This document shows positions 23,381 through 34,617 of a DNA stretch of 64,000 nucleotides, piece after piece. The stretch comes from Antitrichia curtipendula. Lineage: Eukaryota; Streptophyta; Bryopsida; Hypnales; Leucodontaceae. Under the pieces are notes generated by a model. It searched no databases. It was not told where the DNA came from and was given only the letters and a program-made list of their open reading frames with translations. Location of the stretch: assembly GCA_951230915.1 (NCBI GenBank), contig OX579638.1, positions 11,736,696-11,800,695 on the forward strand, in the 5' to 3' direction. Numbering within the stretch: position 1 is the first letter of the stretch; each line of letters starts with the position of its first letter. Position numbers and translations under genes: made by a program.

Positions 23381-24314
23381 TTAATCCCTAAAGGACCAGA
23401 ATGCATTTTTTGGCAATATAGAAATTTTGGGCAAGTACCTGTGATTGGAAGCTTTCATATTTTGGGTTGAAATGTTAGCAGAAGTTGTGCGTACATATTA
23501 TCTTTCATATGCATTAAATTTTATGACATTTAGAAATACAAGTCAAAAGTTATGGCCTAATATGTTACTTTTTTTTCCAACCGGGCAATTTGGGCAGATT
23601 AAAAAAAATCACTTTTTTCATAAACAAAAATTTGAAATTGGTTTTCCAAAAGTTATATACACGTTAAAAGCTTTGAATCATTCCAATTTGACCAATGAGT
23701 CAAAAGTTATGAGAAGTTTTAGTTTGCAGGTAGTTATGGATTCTATGTTCTAAAATAAACTTTGAAGTCCTTTATCTTACTCAATTTTTAATATTTTTTG
23801 AAAAAAATAAAACCATAGGATGTAGATTGTTTATTACAACATTTCAACCATTGGGATTGGCATCTTTCAATTCCAAAACCTAATTCTTAACAATTTTGTA
23901 TTTTGAATCATTCTCTACTTCTTTCTACTTACTATTTTTTTCCTATATATTGTACAACTTCAAATGATGTGAAAATTTTCAAGCATATAGACAACTTCTC
24001 TAAGAAAATGAATCCAAAGAAGCACCACCATTTTGGACATTTTTTCATAGAAAAGTGAGCTTGTGAAGTGCAGCTGTCCAATTTTTTGTAGGGCAGAACA
24101 AAAGATTTTAATGAATATGAGTGCTTATATCTTACAATTCACGCGGTAGAAAAATTCCCAAATTTTTACCAAATGTTCTCAATTCAGCATACTACAAGAT
24201 CCTACGGTTACATGTGTCAAAAAAAATTCTTTTCCAAAAATTTGGTACTCATACTAAAATGGCAGTTCTTAAGCATTTTTGGTGAAAACATAGTCATGGA
24301 ACTTTAGGGGTTAA
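23381..24314 (+). mobile_element. TTAACCCCTAAAG element, copy 2 (type A)
   Basis: Left end TTAATCCCTAAAGGACC, right end GGAACTTTAGGGGTTAA, 934 bp. The interior aligns block by block with copies at 27039 and 57648 (same orientation) and 53714 and 61212 (inverted): shared words include AAACTTTGAAGTCCTTTAT, CTACTTCTTTCTACTTAC, GTGAAGTGCAGCTG and CTACAAGATCCTA. No coding capacity. Confidence 0.75.
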
Positions 24315-24846
24315 TGTGCATAAACCAAAAAATTTATAGAACAGAGATATACTTGGGAATTATAGTTCTTACACATGTGATTTGTCAAGCTATCCTAACA
24401 AGATTATTAAGAATCATTGATAATGTCTTTCAATGTAGCAAAATTTAATAAATCATTTTCAATTTCCTTCAACTGTTAATTAGAGAACTTTGTCTAAAGT
24501 TTTGGAACATATAAAAGTAAGTTTTTGTAACTTTGAAACCTTTTTTTGTTGAATTTTTAGCCATTGATAAAGGCAAAATATTAGTCTAGTTCTTTTGATT
24601 TTGGGAACAATAAACCTACCTACACAATGTCATGAAGTATTTTTTTCTTGCCTACCGTAATCAAAAACATGCTAAAACTCACTAAGATAATTGCACCTAA
24701 TTGCAACCATCTTGTAGAACCAAATTCTAGTCATTATTGTCTTTAAAATGCACAACTTTCAAGCATGAGAGCAAAAGGCTGCTTTTGGATCTTGACTACT
24801 GATTGCACACTTTTTGAAAATTCATAGTGTAATCAACCAATGTCCA

Positions 24847-24907
<61 letters not shown>

Positions 24908-27038
24908 GAGAATCTAAAATTTCCTTTTCAATTGCCAACAAGGTCAATTAATCTAATAGTTGAATAGTAGGAATCATGCTTGCATGTTTGCGGTATTCAG
25001 ACTCTTTTGGTTGAGACCACCTTTGGGTTGTCAAAAGAGACAAATTTTGATGTGGCTGGTGATGTGGCACCTGGGAAAGCCCAGGGCATTGAAATTGGTA
25101 GGAAAGAACCAGGTTGGGTGCCCAAGTTGAAAGCCATTGCAAGCGGACAAAATGAAGAATTCATGGTTGGCAGCTCTCAGCAATCAGTCAGCTATGACAG
25201 AATTTGGAACATTACATGTTTTTTAGCCCCTGTCGAGGGTTACGAGTTACCCAAAGTTCCCAAACTCTGGAACTGTCTGGAGCTGCGCCGCAGCATCTGC
25301 GTGATGTGGCAGAGGGACTGCCACGTCATATAAAAAAATTCAAAAAAGAAAAATAATTTTTTTTTCATCTTGTTTTCTCATTTTAAGATTTTTTTTTTCT
25401 TTCCTCAAAATAAAAAATTCTGACAGCGGCCGTTCTTTTACTGCCGGGAGAATATGACCGGGAACAAGCCCGAAACAGCCCTCTAGACCCCAAAAAAAAT
25501 CTATTGTAGGACTTTGAGAATTTGTGCCATGAATTTAACCACTTTGAAATTTGGATTGAAGTGCCGCGTGCTTGTTTTCACCAAAGTTTCATGGAAACTC
25601 TATGGTAACTACACCTCATTTTGACCGCTTTCTAAAACCAACCACTACAAGATTTTTGTCTAAAATGTATTCCCACTAAGTATTCATGAGAGTCTAGGGT
25701 CAATTTTAGAAACACCTATTTCCAACACTTTGAATATTCATAGTTTGCATTCACATGGTGACTGAAAAATGCATTCTAAGAGAATCTAGAGTCCCCTTTT
25801 GACTACCATTACCACTATAACAATTCACTCTGCCACCAATACAAATCTTGCATACCAATTCTCTAGTATAAGAAAATGGAAACAAAATCATGTATTGACT
25901 ACAACTTATCAAATAAATCATGGTCCAACTCATGCATTTCAAAAGCATAAATTGCATACCTTCTCAAATTCCGGTGTGGTCAATATATGGGCTTTACCTA
26001 CAATATATGGCTTTTGACCCACTCAATATCCATGTACTTTATGTCTTTTTTGCAACTTAAACCAAATAGATACATGGATACACATACTACATCCTATATC
26101 GTGTAACTTACATACTTGCCAAATAGCAAAAGTAGAAGAGGAATTTTGCACATGTTGCTTAAGTTGTTTGAAATTTTTTGGGCAATATTGTTTTTGATCC
26201 AAGCACGTGAGTGGGAAAGACAATTTATTCACACCAAGAGGGTATATGTTGATACCTTGTGTCAAAATTTCATGAACATCTGATCTAAATTTTAAAACCA
26301 ACCACTTGGATGTGATTTAGATTCCTAAATCCTTAAATTTTGTTTGTGATTCAAATGAAAATGAATTTCATAATCTATTTAATTTGAAGAAAGAAATCAA
26401 ATTATATATTTGAAAGTTAAACCTTTTGTTATCCTTTCAAGTGTATAAATGGAATAAGGATATTTTCTATTATTTGACTAATTAGATGTGAAAGTAGACT
26501 CAAATACCAACCCAACTATATTGAAAAAAGTTCAAACCAACTCTTTTTTCACCATTGAATTGATCTTCTTATCTTTTGTGGTGTTCATATTATGGTCATT
26601 TGTGTACTTAAGGGGTAAAAGAATTTCAATGGGATAAGTAGGACCCCTATGCTAACAACTTTAGAAATTCATAGAACATTAGTATGTGAGTATTAGAAAA
26701 TTAGAAAATGACTTGGATAGATTTGTTTTCAAAAGGACTAACATTATTGAAAAATACGCAGTCAATACTTAGTTGGACTAGTATTGACTATTTTTTTGAA
26801 TAAGGTCTTATTCAAAATTCCTCAAACTTAGCTTCTATCAATGTAAAGCTTCCTCACTTTCAATCCTTAGCTAACAAAACAAAAAATCAAAAATCAATAT
26901 TTGAACCATCCACCTTGTAGCAGGCAAAAACATAATATTGTTAATCAATGTGCGTAGGGTTCCTTTTAGATTCCCTCAAATCTTAGATGGCCTCCCCCAC
27001 ATTGACTACATTGTTAACATGTCTTAGCCTTTCTTCCT
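24315..27038. other. AT-rich repeat-derived DNA with one GC-richer island
   Basis: Contains a (TA)n microsatellite at 24850-24901. The island at 24970-25480 has an open frame (24980-25333, +) rich in common residues (TTFGLSKETNFDVAGDVAPG) that may be an old retroelement fragment, but I recognise no domain. The rest is AT-rich with no gene. Confidence 0.4.
24850..24901. repeat. (TA)n microsatellite
   Basis: About 25 uninterrupted TA units. Confidence 0.95.
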
Positions 27039-27982
27039 TTAACCCCTAAAGGCCTGAACATGTTTCTTTGAGAACATAGCTTTTTTGGGCAGCTCACTAT
27101 GAGCAGAGATTTTATTTTATTTTTTTGAATTTTTCACACAACATTCTCCCAAGGAGTAGCTTTAAGGTCCAACAATTTTCATAACTTTTGATTATATGGG
27201 TAAAAAGTTATTGCATGATAAGTGATTTTCAATGCTCGGCGGGCAGACCGGGCAGCAAAAAAAAGTTCTTTAAAAATTACTTTTAAAAAAATATAAAAAT
27301 TTGAAATTGGTTCTTTAGATTTATATATACGTGGGAAGCTTTAAATCATTCCATTTTGATCTATGATTCAAAAGTTATGAGGATTCTTAGTTTGAGGGTA
27401 GTTAAGGAATCTCTACTCTAAAATAAACTTTGAAGTCCTTTATTTTACTCAATTTTCAATATTTTTGAAAAAAACAAAAAACATTGGGTGAAGATAGGTC
27501 TTTACAACGTTATAACCATTGGGATTGACATTATGTAATTTTATGATTAAATTCTTAACAATTTAGTGTTTTGAATCATTTTCTACTTCTTTCTACTTAC
27601 TATTTTTTTCCTATATGTTTTACAAATCCAAATGATCTGAAATTTTTCAAGCATATAGCCAACTTGACTTCAAAAATGAATCCAAAGAGTAACCACCGTT
27701 TTGGACATTTTTTCATATAAATGTGACCTTGTGAAGTGCAGCTGCCCGGATTTTCGCAGGGACAAAAAAAGGATTTTTCTCAATTCAAACACTAATATCA
27801 TGCAATCCACACACTGGAAAATTCTGAAATTTTTTCCACATCTTCTCAAACAAGTTTATTACAAGATCCTATGGTTACATATGTCCAAAAATGTTTTTTT
27901 TCTAAAGTTTGATACTTATATTAGAAATGGCAGTTTTGGAACGTTTTTGGTGAAAACATAGTCAAAAACCTTTAGGGGTTAA
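27039..27982 (+). mobile_element. TTAACCCCTAAAG element, copy 3 (type A, best ends)
   Basis: Begins TTAACCCCTAAAGGCC and ends ACCTTTAGGGGTTAA, 944 bp, with both ends perfect over TTAACCCCTAAAG. Collinear with copy 2. Contains GCTGCCCGGATTTTC and the other family blocks; no open frame worth calling. Confidence 0.8.
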
Positions 27983-28800
27983 GGAGGGATAATGCCCTTC
28001 GGGATTCTTGGGAGATAATTGAGTTATAAGTTGAATGGAATCATTGGTCACATGGTTCATACTTTTTGCTAGTTTTTGTGAGTGCTCTACAAGGGTACAT
28101 GTGAGCTATTGGCAGAGCATTGGTTTCTAAAGACGTGTCTACAGTAAATGTTTCATTATTCAACAATAATTTTGCAAGTTTCTATGGTGGGGGGCTCCCG
28201 CTTTCTAGGGAAGCAAAAGTGAATTCTTTAGCATTGGTAAATAATGTCATGCTCCTTTCTCAATTATGATGTGTTTATCAATGACCATCCTTCATTAAAC
28301 TGATAGCCTGGACTCCTCCAAAGTATCCTATTGGAATATTGTAAGAGATCCTATTTGCACCATGTAACTATTTGTGGCACTTTATGGCCATTATATATAT
28401 CAGTAAAAGACATTTAAAAATTCAGAATGTACACTATTAAGACAACAAATAGGATAGCTTTTGAATTGTAGTGCAAATAGGGTTTCCTACCTTATGCTTG
28501 ACTATGTCATTGAATACAAGGAGGGAGGAAAGATAAATTTTGCTTAGCAACAATATAAAAGGAGCAATATGGGTGCTTCTTTCTTAAAGTTGGTGAATTG
28601 AAGTAAACTACCTAAACACTTGAACACTAATCAATGTTCACGAAAAAAAACCCAATCCTATTTTAAAGTTAACCAAAGGAATTGAGAAATAATCTGTTTG
28701 TTATATATAAAAATATCAAGAAAAATCCCTAGTGAAAAAACTGAAAAAACTTATATTTAGTGTAAAAAATAGAAAAAATAACCGAAAATGGTTCAATAGA
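27983..28800. other. AT-rich intergenic DNA
   Basis: No gene, RNA or clear repeat boundary seen. Confidence 0.4.
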
Positions 28801-29001
28801 CCAGGGAGGATTGACCCATGTATTGCCCTTGAAGAAAACACTGAAATTTTTTATTAGCCACAAATGAAAAAATTTACAAATTATGATTTCATATTTGCAA
28901 TCAGAGGCCCCAAATTAGCCGCGAGGCATGAAGAAATACAAAACTTAAATGGCACAAAATAGGGGACACTTTTTACATTTACGCTTTGATGGGGCAATAA
29001 T
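28801..29001 (+). mobile_element. GGATTGACCCC MITE, copy 1 (right end decayed)
   Basis: Starts CAGGGAGGATTGACCCATG and keeps the family core TTGCAATCAGAGGCCCCAAA and GGCACAAAATAGGGG, then GATGGGGCAATA. The right terminal repeat is damaged after that. Non-coding. Confidence 0.65.
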
Positions 29002-29069
29002 CAAAGGCTAGACATTAAATGTTGCTCACGAAGTGGGTCCAACATGGAAAAAACACAAGTTCTTGGGGA

Positions 29070-29500
29070 TAAAAGTAAAATCTTGCCCCCTATTTTGTGC
29101 TATGTCTAGGGTATGTTATGAACCTCTCCTAGCTAATTCGTCTCTGATTGTGGTCTCTAATTGCAAATAAAAATTCAAAATTTGCGATTTTAAAAAAAAA
29201 TTTAAAAATTCCTGCATTTTTCCCCAAGGTAAATCCAATTTGTTGGGTCCATTTGGTAGGCCAAGGGGAATTGACCCCCTCGTTGCCCCAACCAAGGATA
29301 ATTAAAAAAAATTGCCCCCTATTTTGTGCCGTGTTTATTGATAATTCTTCCCCACCCATTCCTAATTTGGAGCCTTAGATCGCGAATATGAATTTAGAAT
29401 TTCAAAAATATTATCACATGTTGCAAATAAAAAATCCCTAGTGTTTACCCCTGTTGGGGGGCAATGAGGGGGTCAATCCCCCGCCTGCGGCCATCTGGTG
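29070..29500 (-). mobile_element. GGATTGACCCC MITE, copies 2 and 3 (head to tail)
   Basis: Two inverted copies run together. The first (about 29070-29250) is partial; the second (about 29261-29497) has both ends: GGGGAATTGACCCCCTCG on the left and GAGGGGGTCAATCCCCC on the right. Both contain TTGCCCCCTATTTTGTGC followed by an AT-rich interior with TTGCAAATAAAAA. Confidence 0.6.
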
Positions 29501-29536
29501 GGCAACATTTAACGTCCCCTGAATCAAAGTGATGGT

Positions 29537-29773
29537 CAGGGTGAACTAGCCCCCTCGCTCATCCTGCCAAAGTCCATCCAGAGGTGCATATAAAAAAAAA
29601 AAATACTATTTTGTGCCGTGTAAAATCTACTTCCTAACACCACCACCAAGCTAATTGGGGGCCATTGATTGCAAATATGAATTCAAGAGTTGCAAAAAAA
29701 AAATTGATACATGAAAAATAAATAAAAATTCAGGGTTTTCCCACGAGAAAGAGCGAGGGGGTCAGTCCACCCC
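29537..29773 (-). mobile_element. GGATTGACCCC MITE, copy 4
   Basis: Left end CAGGGTGAACTAGCCCCCTC, right end GAGGGGGTCAGTCCACCC. The core TATTTTGTGCCGTGTAAAAT is shared with the copy at 55957. Non-coding. Confidence 0.65.
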
Positions 29774-30056
29774 GTCCGAGGAACCCAACCGCCGCTAAAA
29801 CTCAAGAAGTATATCCCGAAGTCCCAGCGATCCCCAAACTGGCTAAATTTCGCTCAGTTTCTCCATAATTTTTTCATACCCTCAGTGTAAATTTTCTTAT
29901 TTTTTATAAAATCTTCCAAAACTGAACATTTGCCTAATTACCCTGAACCCATTTTTTGCGATCACTGACATTCCCGAACCCTCACACTGGCACTGACAGA
30001 CTGAAACGCGGAAACTTACGCTGCAATGGGAAGCATTTCGCCAGCCAGCAAAACGG

Positions 30057-30096
<40 letters not shown>

Positions 30097-30097
30097 G
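30057..30097. repeat. (ACAG)n microsatellite
   Basis: About ten tandem ACAG units. Confidence 0.95.
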
Positions 30098-30313
30098 GCA
30101 GGCAACGGCCACAAGTCCAGAACCCGCGGGGCGACTGACGTAACTCACAACTTACAAAAAAGCTCTGCCCACTTGACCTTGCGTGGGAAAGTGGGCATGA
30201 CTGATGGCGTGCGAACTGGACTGCAAAATCAGTCCGTGTTTTTTCCCTTTCCTGCAACGACTCTCCGGGACAGCATCTTTCAGTACTACTGTAGCTCAGG
30301 GCCTTGCATTATT

Positions 30314-30340
30314 GGAGGGAGGGAGGGAGGGAGGGAGGGG
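30314..30340. repeat. (GGGA)n microsatellite
   Basis: Six GGGA units in a row. Confidence 0.95.
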
Positions 30341-30587
30341 AGGAGACCCGAATTATTGCCCTCGTTCCACGGAACCTGCACACCAGCTAAGTAACTTACA
30401 GAAAACACTGTTGCAGCTCAGGGCTATTCACGGTACTGTAAAGGAAAACTGGAGAGAAGAAAAAATACGGAGCCTCCGGAGTCCGGAGTCCGGACGGTCT
30501 TCCAACAGGGCATGCCGAACATTACGTTTACATGACATGACATTATTCTGATCTACGCCAACGTTTCACTTCAATCATACTCTCGAA

Positions 30588-30887
30588 AGGTGGGTACACC
30601 CAAAACCGCCACTTTTTCGCTACGGAGAGCCTATTTATTACTATTATTAGATTGTCCAAATGTTCGTATGTTCTTGTAGGCAAGTGAAAGGAGGTTGTGA
30701 TGCACCAGAGAACGTGGCATTTTTGATACCGTATGCAAAAGTTATTAAGGAATAAAGTTTGGTTCTTAAATGATTTCTTCCGCGGAGGTACAGAATTGAT
30801 TTTTTGGGGAGATGTATAGAGAGTGAAGATGGTGGTTTAAGGTTGGTGGCACATTTGGGTGTATCTACCTTAAACCACGTTTACCTA
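30588..30887 (+). mobile_element. MITE, GTGGGTACACCC family, copy 2 (best ends)
   Basis: Left end AAAGGTGGGTACACCCAAAA followed by CCGCCAC; right end GTGGCACATTTGGGTGTATC followed by TACCTT, its approximate inverse. About 300 bp, no coding capacity. Related copies at 7633-7935 (inverted) and split around the nest at 39340-40196. Confidence 0.65.
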
Positions 30888-31269
30888 CGACTCCCAATAA
30901 AATAAGCCTCGGCCGGCACCCGAAACAGACACATGGAGGGAGGTGTCTGCTATTGTCTTCCCCGGGAATTTTTTTTTTTAATTTAAGTTTAAATTTTAGC
31001 TTAAATTTTTTTCTTAAGAGTCCTTCCCCACCGCTTCAGTTCTGCTCAGTCAGAGGTCAGCTGTCATTGAGCAGTAAGGAACGCGCTTGGCTTGGGCTTG
31101 CGCTTGTTTAGCAATGACGCAGGGGTCGGTTTTGCAGGGGCAAGGAAACCTCTGCTGTGAACAAAATTGTCTTATTGATGGCTCCTCAGATTTATTACCA
31201 CAACCCTTGAATTTTGTTCTGGTGAGTTGCTTCTAGGTATTTAGCAAAGTAGAATACCCTCCTAGCCTG
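30888..31269. other. Intergenic DNA
   Basis: No gene or repeat boundary recognised. Confidence 0.35.
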
Positions 31270-31850
31270 GTTGTAGAGTCGGTTGTGGTGGGTGGACTCC
31301 TTGTGCTTTTTCTTTGAAGGTTAGATGCCTTGTTTCTATTTTGCAAAGTAGGAAGGAAAAAAAGGATGTACAATCATTATTTTTATGAAGGTAGAATGGG
31401 TTGTGGTGGGTGAACACCTTACGCTTTTTCTTTGAAGGTTAGATGCCTTGTTTCTATTTTGCAAAGTAGGAAAGAAAAAATATTGTACAGTCATTATTTT
31501 TATGAAGGTAGAATGGGTTGTGGTGGGTGAATTCCCTTTATGCTTTTTCTTTGAAGGTTTTGGCCTTGTTTCTATTTTGCAAAGTAGGAAGGAAAAAAGA
31601 TTGTACAATAATTATTTTTATGAAGGTAGCTTGTTTCTATTTTGCAAAGTAGGAAGGAAAAAAGATTGTACAATAATTATTTTTATGAAGGTAGCTTGTT
31701 TCTATTTTGCAAAGTGAAAAACAAACAAACTCGTGCAGTTATTTTTTGAAGGTAGCTTGTTCCTATTTTATAAAGTTAAAAAGAAAATAACGTACAATTC
31801 TTTCTTGAAGGTAGCTTGCTTCTATTCTTTAAAATTAAATTTAAAAAGCC
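31270..31850 (+). repeat. Compound tandem array (118-bp then 65-bp units)
   Basis: CTTGTTTCTATTTTGCAAAG recurs at 31329, 31447, 31565, 31630 and 31695, and in diverged form at 31756 and 31815. The spacing is 118, 118, 65, 65, 61, 59. The long unit is the short unit plus a block with GTTGTGGTGGGTGAA and CTTTTTCTTTGAAGG. Units decay to the right. Confidence 0.9.
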
Positions 31851-32037
31851 ATACAATATAGGGAAGACGAAACCCTCTTTAAAAGACTTAACTAGTAAAG
31901 AACAATACAAATATTACTGTAGAAATGATTGAAGAAGGCACCTATCCAATAAATAATTGGATCATTTTTTACTCACTACCTTAATAAATAGGTATTGTCT
32001 TTTAAGGATTAACCTTGTAAACTAGAAGTAAATTTTC

Positions 32038-33128
32038 TTAACACCTAAGGTCCCAAGGCCTTTTTTCCAATAAAAAATCACTCAAAACTACCATTTCTAT
32101 AGCAAGAGTAAAAAATTTGTAAATGTTTTTTTTGCATATCTAACTGTAGGATCTTATACTAGACTAATATAAGAATGTTTAGAAGATATTTCACAAACTT
32201 TGACCCTGTAAATTGCAAGATATTTGCATTTAATGTGAAGAAAACAAGTTTTTTGCACCTTGCTCAACTACAATTTTTGGCTTGAACCTTCATAACTTAT
32301 GATTTTTGCTCTATTGATTTTGAATTTTGAATTTTATATGATAAAGAATTGTGTTGAGAGTCTACAAGAAAAAATTCCAAAAAAAGACACTTAGTTTTCA
32401 CTCATTAAAAATTTGTTAAGTAGAAGTAGGTTCAAGATTGAAGGAAAATCTAGATTGTTAATAGCTCTAAGATGGAATTTAAATACACTAATCTCAATGG
32501 TGAAATCCTAATCTTGTAATTTAGCTTCTTTTTCAATTTAAATTGTAAATACTGAGGTGAAAAATAAACCTGCAAGTTATTTTTTCAAGAAGATGCTCTA
32601 ATTGCCCCCAAAAAAGATTGTCCATGACTTTTACATAACAAATTCAAATGGAATAAATCAAAGCTTTCCATGTACATAAAATATAATCTATACAAAATAA
32701 ATAAATAAATTTTTTACTTCAAATTTCTTGGAAGTTTTTTTCTTGCCCAACCAAACTAACTTTGTACTATAACTTTTACTCTTGGGCTCCAATTGAAATA
32801 ATAATTACATTTTTGAAAAGCTAATGTGTTTTTCTATCTTCACCAAAAACTTCATAGGAAATGTCATTAAAATGACATGAAAACAGTTCAGAATGGCTGT
32901 TCTAAATTTATACATGTCCTAGATGGTTCAGAATGCCTGTTCTAAAATCTATATCTGTCCTAGATGGTGAAAATGGCACACCGTCAAATTAGCACTTGGA
33001 ATACCGCCAGTTTTAATGAAATTGCTCATCTTTAGGATATCACAACAAATATTGAGACCATAGGAGCCTGCCCGAAATCCATTTTGTCACCCCAGGCCCC
33101 AAGGAACAATGGGACTTTAAGGGGTTAA
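32038..33128 (-). mobile_element. TTAACCCCTAAAG element, copy 4 (type B)
   Basis: Starts TTAACACCTAAGGTCCC, ends GGGACTTTAAGGGGTTAA. Inverted relative to the copy at 62703 and collinear with it. It is longer (1091 bp) because of an inserted block at about 32868-33020 that carries a 40-bp tandem duplication (GTTCAGAATGGCTGTTCTAA at 32886, near copy at 32926). Confidence 0.75.
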
Positions 33129-33997
33129 GTAAAATGAGCTTTTCCTTTCCTTTGCACCCCAAACAAAATAAAAATAAAAATGATTGAGCATTTGAAAATA
33201 CTGTGTCGTGTATGCTAAATAATATTTTGTTTTTTTCATTGAGAAGTGGTTTGAGACTCTGTTTTGGACGAATCGGAGGTCTATTTTCAATCAAGTTTGA
33301 ATCAAACTTGGGAACTGCAATCCGACAGCTCGAGCATCGCCACTCTTGCACGCCGAGGAGTGTTGTTACACTAAATATGGGTGAAAAGCAACGAGGGCGC
33401 GCTTCTAAACACGGTCAATATTGAAAAAAATAAGGGTCTGTTGAGAGACTGATTACAGTCACACCACACCAAGCCTCATATTTATATTATGACAATAAAA
33501 TAATGAAATCAATGGTATCGCTTAATATTGGGGAACCTTGGAATAATCAAAATATTCAAACAACCATTTTTAAATTGTTAGTCAAAACAGATTTTTATTT
33601 TTTTATATTTTTTATATTTTTATTTTTGAAACAGGAACATCACACAATGAATACAGCTTTCAATCAAAACTTCCCAAGTGAAGTTCTCGAGTACCGTACC
33701 ATCACCGTAGCGATTCCTTTTGCTCCTTCGAAGCTTCCCACCGCAAATACGAATTCGAGTACAGGCCCAAAGCCTGTCGACAGAACATCCGTTGCTAGAG
33801 CACAGCCGTTGCTAGAGCACAACACACCACGACAAGCTGCGAGACATGCAAAATTAATAAACTATTTATAAAAACTATGATGTACCTCAACGAACATGTA
33901 TTGAAGAATTTTTTATTTTAATTTCTTTTTGAACAAATAGGAGACCCATAGTATTGCTCAAGGAAGTTATTACGAGCCACCCAAACACCTGCATTAA

Positions 33998-34209
33998 TAG
34001 AAACTAAAAAACACCGTCCACACATGTCGCTCCGCGTCAACAACCTGGCCGTTTCATAAAAAGTCAGATTCCCGTTCATCACACACTGGCAGTAACGGGT
34101 TTTTCAAACTTGCAAATCCGACATTTCCACGTCCAGATTCAGGCGTTGATGCTGCTCCGTCACATGTCCAGCAGCAATCTTCGCTTGCACCGTCTCTTCC
34201 CAAATCACA
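33998..34209 (+). CDS. Possible internal exon of an unrecognised gene
   Basis: An open plus-strand frame ends in CCCAAATCACAG followed by GTTAGT, a plausible donor. The peptide is Ser/Pro/His rich (KSDSRSSHTGSNGFFKLANP, then PRPDSGVDAAPSHVQQQ). A start and neighbouring exons are not found; an open frame at 33647-33871 upstream could belong to the same locus. Confidence 0.25.
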
Positions 34210-34329
34210 GGTTAGTTGAAACACTCTGATCTGATCATGATCGATCCTTATCATCAATCTGGTTAATAAGTTGTTTTTCCAAGAGACGGTGTTGCAGATT
34301 GATTACTGTCGTCTTGCAGTAGGGTCCCA

Positions 34330-34617
34330 TCAAGTGAGGTTCAGTTCATGTTGCAGTGGTTTGGCACCAGTTTGCAGCTTCATAACCATCATCACTGACA
34401 GATAGCATTCGAGCTGCTCAGTAGCCGAGATTCGCAATTGGCTCTGTGTCTCTGGTACGTATGTCAACGTACTCTGCCATGAAGCTCGGGTATCATTGCG
34501 AAATTGATTGAAAAGTATGGCGCCGACAGGCTCATCTGCCAACTTCGAGAACTGAAATGAAATGCCTGGCTCGATCGCTGGTCCTGTCGTGAGAATATCA
34601 CGATGAGGCTCTGACAA
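34330..34617 (-). CDS. Hypothetical open frame
   Basis: A 95-residue minus-strand frame with balanced composition: FSKLADEPVGAILFNQF, TRASWQSTLTYVPETQ and SATEQLECYLSVMMVMKLQ. It ends in TGA at 34330. A CAG before its GPAIEPG segment could be a splice acceptor. I recognise no family. It overlaps a second minus-strand frame at 34464-34727. Confidence 0.25.
   Translation of the reverse strand: MSEPHRDILTTGPAIEPGISFQFSKLADEPVGAILFNQFRNDTRASWQSTLTYVPETQSQLRISATEQLECYLSVMMVMKLQTGAKPLQHELNLT

Larger units (their letters stand above)
29774..30587. other. GC-richer intergenic stretch with microsatellites
   Basis: Contains an (ACAG)n run at about 30057-30097 and a (GGGA)n run at about 30314-30340. 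Open frames across these runs are low-complexity artefacts. No gene is recognised. Confidence 0.5.

Noticed and set aside
29897..30394. Open frames with TDRQTDRQ or CLSVCLSV runs
   Set aside because: They are translations of the (ACAG)n microsatellite.
31448..31717. Open frame across the tandem array, with repeated peptide phrases
   Set aside because: The peptide repeats because the DNA repeats; the frames exist on both strands and carry no domain.
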